64,000 nucleotides of DNA from CAKZQX01 sp034435975 (GTDB lineage Bacteria; Chloroflexota; Chloroflexia; Chloroflexales; Chloroflexaceae), in assembly GCA_034435975.1 (NCBI GenBank), contig DAOTWD010000145.1, positions 1-64,000 of the forward strand, written 5' to 3'. Within the stretch, counting starts at the first letter, position 1; each line of letters begins with the position of its first letter. Shown here piece after piece: positions 1 to 8,800 of this stretch. A program made the position numbers and the translations under genes. The notes below the pieces were generated by a model that made no database searches, was not told the origin of the DNA, and saw nothing but the letters and a program-made list of their open reading frames with translations.

Positions 1-56
1 TCGTCGCCTCGTCGCCTCGTCGCCTCGTCGCCTCGTCGCGTCGTCGCATCGTCCCC
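1..56. repeat. Tandem octamer array TCGTCGCC
   Basis: Seven consecutive 8-bp units. The first four read TCGTCGCC, followed by TCGTCGCG, TCGTCGCA and TCGTCCCC. The array lies just downstream of the minus-strand DUF2298 gene and runs off the window edge. The same octamer builds the palindromic inserts found inside the two neighbouring genes. Confidence 0.9.
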
Positions 57-61
57 GTGCA

Positions 62-2863
62 TCATTGCATGCGCACGTCATATATCGTCACCTCATCCAT
101 CGCCCACACCACCCGCCCCAGGTGGGCAAACTTCGCCAGGCTGTCGGGGTCATAGTGCTGGCGTTCGAGTGCCCCGATATACACATAGGCGACGGTATAC
201 CGTTCCAGCAGTTCCCGCGCCTCGGCGAGATCCCGCGTGCGATAGATCCGATCCACGTCGGTTTTGCGCGGCTCAATCTCCGCCCGCGCCGCGGCATCAC
301 CGCCGCGCCACTGGTGTTGATGCCCCACCCAGCCCAGCACCGTCGGCAAGCCCGTGCTGGCCGAGACGCCGCCGAAGCCGACGCCGTTGTACGAGCCACC
401 CTGCGGATCGACCATCTCCAGCACGACGCTCCCGGGTGCCACATGCGTGCGCAACCAGCGGATGGACGCCTGGCCAGCGGCGGTGGTTTCCCGGGGTGTT
501 TTGCCGTTCAGCCCCACCAGCGTCCCATGGGTCCAGGTATCACGCAGGGTGATCGCCGGGTAGACCAGGCCGCCGAGCAGCAACAGCAGACTCACGCCAC
601 TGATGACCAGGGCAACGACCCGGCGCGTGTGCCCTGTCTGCGTCACCAGCCACCACAGTGCATAGGCCGTCACCGTGCCCCATAGCAGCCACACCTGGTA
701 GTAGAACTTGAAGATCGTGTTCATCCGCGGCGACAGGCCCTCAAACACATCGCGGATATAGATCAGTTCGGTTCCAACGCAGATCGCACAGCCCAGGGTG
801 ATCACCAGCAGGACAAACGTTTCGGCGGGACGTTCCGGCATCCGCAGCGCCTGGCGGAACGCCAGTGCGCCCACCCCCGCCAGCGCCAGCAGCGGGAAGC
901 CGAGCAGCAGGCCGAGCAGCAGCAGGATGAGGGGCAGCCACCAGTGAAGCACCGAAGCGAGGAAGCGGGGGAGCGCTGAAGCGGTGACGCGGAGGGAGAA
1001 AAGGCGACGAGGCGACGACGCGACGATGGGACGAGGCGACGACGCGACGACGCGCCTCCCCTCCGTGGACGGGGGGGCCAGGGGGGAGTGGACGGCCCAG
1101 CCAGCAGTGCGGGGAGCGGAGTGAGGCGTGAGCGTTGCGATCGAGCGGCGCGCTCGCTGCTCGCTGCTCTCCCCCCGCTTCTCGACGTTGTCGCCCGCGT
1201 CACCGCGCGCATGCGCGCCCGTAGCCAGATAGACAAAGGTACTCAGCGGGATGAAAAACAACCCGAAGATGATCAGGAAGGCATGCACGCCGCTCTTGAC
1301 GCCCGTCACCGGCCCGATGATCTGCGAGAGCCGCCCCACGACCGGCAGATGAATCCATGGTGCCGCCGCGCCCACCGGTGCCTGAAACGTCAGATGGAAC
1401 GGGAGAAACAGCCCGAACAGCGCCACCAGCACCATGCCGCCCTCTCGAAGCGCAAAGCGGTCGAAGCGCACAGCGCACAACAGATCTCGATCGGCTGGAC
1501 GCTGTGCGCCTTGCGCTGTGCGCTCCTCCACTCCCCCGCGTGCCGGCTCGCCCGCGTCAGCGCGTGAACGCGCCAACGCGCCAACGCGCGCATGCGTCAC
1601 CAGCAGCGCCCCCGCATACAGCAGCACATACGCTGGCAGATCCCAGCTATTGATCACCGACAGGCTGCCCAGGATGATCCCGGTCAGCACCAGCTCCACC
1701 CACCCGTGCCGCCCGTGCGCAAAGGTCGGGAATGGGGGCCGCACCAGCGTGGCCAGCACCAGCGCCAGGGCCAGCACCCCTCCCGGCAGCGCCAGCACGT
1801 GCGGGTGCATATCGCCCAGCCAGAAGCTAAAGAACGGGAACTCCGTAATCGTGTACTGCCGTGCCCGCCCGTGCGCCGTATAGTCATCCCACAGCGCCCG
1901 CGAGGGCCACCACCAGTTAAAGTCGGTGAGCCGATCCCGCCGTTCCAGCGTGCGAAACGCGCCAAAATCAGCGGCGTTGACCGGGTGCGGCAGGTCGATC
2001 ACCTCCCGTCCCTGGGCAGCCTGGCCCAGCGCCGCCAGCAGTTGCGGCCCGTCGAGGGCGACGACGCGCTCATTGCCGACGATGACCTGCAACGCCCCGG
2101 CCTGGTTGCCGACCACGAGCACCATGGTGACGCCCAGGAGCAGCACCAGCGGAGCCACGCGCGGCAGCCTGGTTCGTGCCACCGGCGTCAGCGCGAGCAG
2201 ATTCGCCAGCAGGCCCGCCACCCCCAGCGCCGTCAGCGCAAACGTCAGCGCCAGCGCCAGGTTATAGGCGGCCGCCGGATCGATGCCACTCAGCCGCCCC
2301 ACCACCGCCATCAACAGATAGCCAAAGTAATAGTAGTTGATACTGTAGCCCGCAAGCCAGGGATCCTGCGGGGGAAAGCTGGTGCTCTGACGGATGGCGT
2401 TGAAGAACGCATAATCCATCGGGCGCTCGGTGCCCCACGGATCGGGGTTGTGCGCCCGCAGCCAGGCGACAAACACCAGCGCCACCAGGAACAGCACTTC
2501 GTAGCCCAGGATAAGGCGCCAGGAGGTCACGCGAGCGAAGAGGCGAAGAGGCGAGGATGGGAGCGGCGGCGTCGCCTCGTCGCCTCCTCGCCTCCTCGCG
2601 TCGTCATTCAGACGGCTCCACACCCCCACGCCGGCGACCAGGAGGGCCACCAGGACGAGCAGCGGCACGCCAAACGAGGCCAGCCCGAACATGGCCAGCA
2701 GCCAGGCTCCATAGCCCGTCAGCAGCAACCCCAGGGATTTGCTGAACGCATACCCCCGGTCAGGGAGCCAGCGAAAAAACCCCAGCGTCAGCGGCAGCCC
2801 GGCCAGACCCAGCGCCTGGATCACGAGCCACCAGACCACCACCTGTCCGATCATCGATGTCAT
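62..2863 (-). CDS. DUF2298 (Chlor_Arch_YYY) polytopic membrane protein
   Basis: A 933-aa multi-pass membrane protein. The family hallmark, consecutive tyrosines in NYYYFGYL, lies near residue 176, followed by conserved FPFFSFWLGDMHPH near residue 345. The family is uncharacterised. Its fold and its company suggest a GT-C-type, lipid-linked-sugar-dependent glycosyltransferase, but that is inference. The ATG overlaps the stop of the upstream gene (ATGA), so the two are probably translationally coupled. Three hydrophilic loops (about residues 87-112, 422-475 and 555-637) are encoded by repeat DNA and are rich in R, G, D, A and S. They look like in-frame insertions, not parts of the family fold. 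The C-terminus contains a soluble segment with VAYVYIGALERQHYDP, which recurs in both DUF2298 modules of the neighbouring gene. Confidence 0.88.
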   Translation of the reverse strand: MTSMIGQVVVWWLVIQALGLAGLPLTLGFFRWLPDRGYAFSKSLGLLLTGYGAWLLAMFGLASFGVPLLVLVALLVAGVGVWSRLNDDARRRGGDEATPPLPSSPLRLFARVTSWRLILGYEVLFLVALVFVAWLRAHNPDPWGTERPMDYAFFNAIRQSTSFPPQDPWLAGYSINYYYFGYLLMAVVGRLSGIDPAAAYNLALALTFALTALGVAGLLANLLALTPVARTRLPRVAPLVLLLGVTMVLVVGNQAGALQVIVGNERVVALDGPQLLAALGQAAQGREVIDLPHPVNAADFGAFRTLERRDRLTDFNWWWPSRALWDDYTAHGRARQYTITEFPFFSFWLGDMHPHVLALPGGVLALALVLATLVRPPFPTFAHGRHGWVELVLTGIILGSLSVINSWDLPAYVLLYAGALLVTHARVGALARSRADAGEPARGGVEERTAQGAQRPADRDLLCAVRFDRFALREGGMVLVALFGLFLPFHLTFQAPVGAAAPWIHLPVVGRLSQIIGPVTGVKSGVHAFLIIFGLFFIPLSTFVYLATGAHARGDAGDNVEKRGESSEQRARRSIATLTPHSAPRTAGWAVHSPLAPPSTEGRRVVASSPRPIVASSPRRLFSLRVTASALPRFLASVLHWWLPLILLLLGLLLGFPLLALAGVGALAFRQALRMPERPAETFVLLVITLGCAICVGTELIYIRDVFEGLSPRMNTIFKFYYQVWLLWGTVTAYALWWLVTQTGHTRRVVALVISGVSLLLLLGGLVYPAITLRDTWTHGTLVGLNGKTPRETTAAGQASIRWLRTHVAPGSVVLEMVDPQGGSYNGVGFGGVSASTGLPTVLGWVGHQHQWRGGDAAARAEIEPRKTDVDRIYRTRDLAEARELLERYTVAYVYIGALERQHYDPDSLAKFAHLGRVVWAMDEVTIYDVRMQ
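955..1095. repeat. In-frame palindromic repeat insert (octamer type)
   Basis: Runs of GACGAGGC and GACGACGC octamers around a GATGGG centre, followed by a G-run element (CGTGGACGGGGGGGCC) that recurs near 32000 in almost the same form. It lies inside the 933-aa DUF2298 gene and encodes a low-complexity loop without breaking the frame. Confidence 0.75.
2530..2605. repeat. In-frame palindromic repeat insert
   Basis: GAGGCGA-type units on the left and their complement (TCGCCTCC type) on the right flank a GGATGGGAG centre, so the segment can fold into an imperfect hairpin. It encodes about 25 residues (NDDARRRGGDEATPP...) between two membrane segments of the 933-aa protein. Confidence 0.75.
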
Positions 2864-5800
2864 GGCGCCAGCCTTTGCACCAACGTCCGCACCTCGCGCT
2901 GATAGATCCCGTTCGGGTCGAGGCGCAGATACTGCGCCAGCGCCGCCCGCGCCTGCTCGTCGCGGCCCTGGCGCTCGTAGAGTTGCCCCAGGCGGTAGTA
3001 CGGCTCCGACGCCGTCGGATCAATCGCCTGCGCCTGGGTGAGCGCCAGTTCGGCCTTCTCCAGGTCGCCCCACTCGAGCAGTGCCACGCCCAGCTTGTTC
3101 CAGTTGCCCGCGGTGGGATTCGCCTGCGCCGCCCGCAGATACGCCTGTTCCGCCTCGGCCTGGCGTCCGGCCTGGTTCAAGATGTCGCCCCAGAGATGAT
3201 ACAACCCGGTATCGGTGGGATTGGCCGCCGCCGCCACCGCCAGCACGCGGGCGGCGGCATCCAACCGATTCTGCGCCCGATACTGTTCGGCCAACCTGAA
3301 CACCAGCGTGGCACGCGTCGGGTTGGCCGCCACCTGCTCCTCCAGGGCCTGCAGGTTCGCTGCCGGCGGGCCATCCGCCCCGCTGTCCACAGGGAGAGGC
3401 GGTGGAACCTCGGCACCGGGGGGCGGCTCTTCCGCCACCTCGTTCGAGCGCGGCGGCTCCTCGGCCACAAACGTGAACGGTTCCGGGTGCGCATCGTGAT
3501 CGGGCAGGTCGCGCACCTGGTAGATCCGCACCCCGGGCTGGTCATACACGACATCCAGATAGGTGCCGCGCAGCGCGTCAAAGGTGGCCAGGCCCGCTGC
3601 CGGATACAGCGCCCGCTCGACGCTGCCCACATACACATAATCGACCCCATAGCGTGCCAGCAGCCGCAGCGTGCGTTCGCGATCCGTCGTGCGGAACAGC
3701 GTGTCCACATCATCCAGGCGGATGCGCGTGATCTCCGGATCGCGCTGCTCATCGACATGCAACCCGCTCACGACGGTGGGAAAGCCCGTATTCGCCGCGA
3801 CGCGAATGCCGTAGCCCCGATAAAACCAGCGATCCGATTGCACGATCACCGGCGTGCCCGTGATCTGCGCGTTCAGCCAGGCGATGGCGCCCGCGTCGGG
3901 CTGCAGGTCAATCTCCACCCGTGACACGCCCGGCTCGCAGCCGCCAAAGGCCTGGCAATCATACCCAAAGCGCGCCTGCTCCAGAAACGCCAGCCCATCC
4001 AGCGTCGGCCCGATGTCCACGGCAAAGCGGTTCGCAATCCGCACCGGCGTGCCCACCAGCGGAAACACCGCCGCCAGCAGAACCAGCCCCCCCAGCAGCG
4101 CCAGCCCCACCGTCTGCGCCGTCTCGCCGCCAAAGCGCCGCAGGCCCCGCAGAAACCGCGGCAGACTCGCCGCCGCCGCCAGCGCCAGCAGCGTCCAGAT
4201 CTGCCAGCCAAACTTAAAGACCGTGTTCATGCGATAGGCCGGGCCGCCCGCCAGATGATCGCCAATATACAGAACCTCGATGCCCAACGACACCGCCCAG
4301 CCCAGCGTCGCCAGCGCCAGCGTAAACCAGGTCGCCGGGTGGAGCTGGCGCTGCAGCAGCAGCCCCCCCCCTATCAGCCCCAGCACCGCCAGCCACAGCC
4401 GCAATCCCGGCACCGGCTGCCAGACCGTCACGATGATCATGCCACCGATGAGCAGCGGGAGAAGGACGCGCGGCGGTGAAGCGGTGAAGCGGTGACCGGT
4501 GAAACGTGCGGCGACGCGGCGACGCGGCGACCACGCCACCCCCATCCGCGCCGCGTCGCCGCGTCGCGTCCTCGCGCCGTCGCATCGTCGCCGCGTCAGC
4601 ACGCGCCAGCTTGCCCCGAAGAACACGGGCAGCAGCACCGCCAGGAACAGGCCATAGATCACCAGATACTGGTGCGCCGCCGTGCCATCGCGTACGATGC
4701 CGATCCCAGCGATCGGCGCAGAGAAGGAATCAAAGAACGGCAGATACAGCGCCATCCCGCCCAACGTCAGCCCCAGCGTCAGCCCCACCGCCCGCACCAG
4801 ACGCTGCCAGGGAATACCCCGCTGCGTCGAACGCCAGGCCACACCCAGCAGCACCATGCCCACCAGCAGGCTGGAGGTCGGAAAATCCCACGAATTGGTC
4901 ACCGCCAGCGTCCCGAGCGTCAGTGCTGTCAGCAACGCCGCGGCGCGGAGGCGCGTCGTCGCCGCGTCGCCGCGTCGTGTCGTCGCATCGTCGCCGCGTC
5001 GTGTCGTCGCATCGTCGCGTGACCGCTCTGTCAGCAGCAGCAGCTCAAACGCCAGCGCCATCAGCAGCACCGTGATCGGCAGCGCAATCAGGTGCGGGTG
5101 CAGATCGGCAAACAGAAACCCCCAGAACGGAAACTCGTTAATCGTATTGGGCGGGTTGATCACCCGACTGGGGCCGACATACCAGTCGCCCAGCTGTGTC
5201 AGGCCGGCCAGTCCATCGCGCCGCAGCGCCGCGAGCACCGGCCCCATGCCCCGCGCCCACCCGATGGGGATGACGCTCGCCAGGTTGCCCAGCAGGGCCA
5301 CAAACGCCGCCCCCACCAGGCCATCGCGCCGCCGCCCAGTAAGCCGCGTCACCAGGGCATAACTGCCGGATAGCGTCAGGCCGAACAGGGTGGCGATGAT
5401 CAGGTTAAAGGCGATGGCCGGGTGGATGCCGGTGAGCTTGATCGGCAACGACACCAGGTACAACCCGTAATAGTAGTAGTTGATGTATCCCCCGCTGAAG
5501 AACGGATCGAGCGGCGGCATCACCGGGCTGCGCAGAATCGCATTGAGAAACCCGAACTCCATCGGCTTCTCGCCGCCCCAGACCGGGTGCCACAGATCGG
5601 GGTTGAACGCCCGAATGACCACAAACAGCGCAAAGCCGGCCAGGAACACCGCTTCACTCAGAGCAATGGCGCCGCCGAGCACCCCGCGACGATGCGACGA
5701 CGCGACGATGCGACGACGCCTCGCCCATCCTCGCCTCCGCGCCTCGGTTTTACGGCCCAGCCAGAGCAGCACGCCGACGTTGAACGCGAGCACCAGCCCG

Positions 5801-8800
5801 ACGCCACCGGCGATACCCCAGCCATCATAGTGCCAGACACCCGCACTGGTCGGCAGCCAGACCGCATAGCCCAGCAGCAGCAGCCCGATCAGCCGCGCCC
5901 AGGCCACGCCCGCATCTCGCCCGCCGCCAAAGACCAGCCCCGCCAGCGGCAGGCCCAGCAGCAGTAGCCCATACCACGCCCCCAGCCACACCAGCGTCGC
6001 CCGCCAGGAACTGCCATTGGCCCAGCTATTCCAGGCATAGCCCGCCACCGGTGGCAGCTCGCTCACGGGCTGGTCGAGCATCAGCGGTGGGGGCGTGTTC
6101 AGTTGCGGCGGCACAATCGGGCGATCAAACGTGAGCATGGTCGGCGTCCCTGGCTGCAGCACGCGGTAGATCGTCGTCTCGCCGCTGGTAAACACCCGCT
6201 CCAACAGATTGCGCTGCACCAGCGTCTCGAACGTCGCCAGGCTCGCCGCATCGTACATCGCCCGCTCCAGGCCGCCAACGTAGATATAGTCGATGCCATA
6301 CTGCTGGATGAGTCGCCAGGCCTCGTTCGCGTCAGCACCGCCATAGATCCGCGCCACCACATCCTTGCGATGATTGATCACCCCCACCGCCTGCACCGCG
6401 TTGCGCTGCTGGATCTGGTGCCACTCCCAGCCCAGCAGCGTGGGCAACCCGGTGTAGGTCGCAATCCGTGCGCCCCACTGGTAGGCGGGCAGGTGCGCCT
6501 CCAGGATAATCGGCGTGCCGGTTACGTTCTGGTGCAGCCAGGCGATGCCCTCGGCATCCTCGCTGAGTGGAAAGCGCTGGTTGTTGTGGCTGTACGCAAC
6601 ATGCTGCAGAAAGGCCGCCCCATCCAGCGTGCGCGGCCCATCCTCCGCATAGCGGTCGCCAATCCGCGCCGGCGTCGCCGTCAGCGGATACACCAGCCCC
6701 GCCAGCAGCAGGAGCAGCGCCGTCCCGCGCCACAGCCAGGCGAGCAGCGACGCGGTGGGGCGGTGGGAGCGGTGAACGTGAGGCGACGAGGCGACGCGGC
6801 GACCACGCCACCCCCATCCGCGCCGCGTCGCCGCGTCGCGTCCTCGCGCCGTCGCATCGTCGCATGGCTGTCGCGTCCTCGCGCCTCTCTCCTCTCTCCT
6901 CTCTCCTGGCGGGAGGCCGCTGAGGACGTGCCACATCCACGGCACGGCCACCGCCGCCGCCAGCGCAAACAGCGTCCAGGCGTGCAGCCCAAACTTAAAC
7001 ACCGTGTTCATGCGCCCGATGTCGCCCCTCACCACCACCAGTTCCACCATCGTCGTCAGCGCCAGCGCCGTCCCGGCCCACAGCAGCGGCAGCAGCATGC
7101 GCGGTGGGGCGCGGCGTGTGCGCCAGGCCAGCACCGCCGCCCCCAGCAGCAGCGGGAAGAGCAGCAGCAGCGCCGCATTGCCCAGCGCCACCCCGGAGAC
7201 CACCAGCGCCAGCAGGCCTACCACCATCACCCCCCCATGACCGGCGTCCAACTGCCAGCGGCGCGCCGCCAGCAGCACCCCCGCGCTGATCAGCACAAAC
7301 AGCCAGTGCCCATACAGCCGCAGCAGATCCCACAGCGACGTGCGCGGCGCAAACCACACCTGCTCCAGCAGCGTCGCCCGCATCCCCTCGCGCCACAGCT
7401 CCGCGCCCGACGACTCGGTGACAAAGTGGTGCAGAAAGGGCCAGAACAGCAGATTGCCCACCAGCACCACCGTCGCCGCCGACAGCAGGAAGCCCAGCAG
7501 CGACGCGGTGACATCGTCGCTCCGCTGGAACCGTTGCCAGAACAGCATCCCCAGCGTGACCACCGTCAACCCCACATAGGTCGGATAATCCCAGGTATTG
7601 GTGGCGCGCAACGTCCCGGCCAGCAGTCCCAGCAGCAGCAGGATGCCGATGAACGACCGCGAACGGTGCAGCGGGACGGTGCGGGGTATGCGGGTCAGTG
7701 CGACGGTCAACCCAAGCATCGCCAGCGCAAACGGCATCACAATCATATGCGCGTGCAGGTCGGCAAACAGAAAGGTAAAGAAGGGAAACTCATTAATTGT
7801 CCCCTCCACAATGCGCGTCGCATCCCAGAAGGCCCACTCCGGGCGGCCCTGTTGTTGGGCGGCATAGCCATCGAGGAACCAGATCGCCTGCGCCAGGTTG
7901 CCCATGATGACCACGAACAACGGGGCCAGCAGCGCCGCCACACGTGCGCGCCGCTCGGAAGCGGTGAAGCGGTCTGATAGGTGACCGGTGACCGGTGACC
8001 GGTGACCGGTACGCTGGCCGGGTGGCTCGGAGTTCCCTGTTCCCTGTTCCCTGTTCCCTGTTCCCTCTGCAGAAGACACCGATTGATCCGAATAGCTGCG
8101 TAATCTGCGTAATCTGCGGACGTTGTCTCCCGCGTCAGCGCTTTCCGCTGGAACGCTGGAACGCTGGGGCGCCTGGTGGTGCCCACGCGGGGCCAGCAGG
8201 TTGTAGACCACCCCCCACGCGCCAACCGCCACCAGCGCCGCCAGGGTTGGCACCGCCAGGTTATAGGCCACCGCCGGCGCAATCGTGGTCAGGTGCGTCA
8301 GCGTCCCCACGATCACAAACCCAAAATAGTAGTAGTTGAGCGCCCCGCCCGCGAACCAGGGATCATAGGGCGGGAAGGCCGCGCTCTTCAGCACCGCCGT
8401 CAGGTACGCCAGATCCATGGGTTTCTCGCCGCCGCGCGCCGGGTGCCACAGCTCCGGGTTGAGCCAGCGTATCGCCAGGAACAGCAGGAACACCGCCAGA
8501 TACAGCGCCTCCGCCGTCAGGATCGCTGCCCGGCGCTCGTGCCAGAACGCCCGCAACGCCTGGCGCGAACGCCACGCCACCGCCGCGCCCCCGGCCAGCA
8601 GCGGTAGAGCACACAGCCAGACACTCTGGGGCGTGAAGGCCATGACGTTCAGGCTGCCCAGCAGCCACGCCGCATAGGCCACCAGCAGCAGGCCCAGCGC
8701 CCGCGCCAGCGCCAGGCCGCGGTCGGGCAGCCAGGGCACCAGGTGGAACAGCAGCGCAAACGTGGCCAACCCGATGATCTGCACCGTCAGCAGCCACACC

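Noticed and set aside
1..56. Octamer array as a CRISPR
   Set aside because: Units are 8 bp and contiguous with no spacers.
1592..2902. Long plus-strand open frame of 436 codons opposite the DUF2298 gene
   Set aside because: Gln/Arg/His-rich translation without any family motif, opposite a clear membrane-protein gene; a shadow of GC-rich coding sequence.
6103..7977. 624-codon plus-strand open frame opposite the giant gene
   Set aside because: Same artefact: low-complexity Arg/Gln/Pro translation, no ribosome site, and the opposite strand has DUF2298 motifs.
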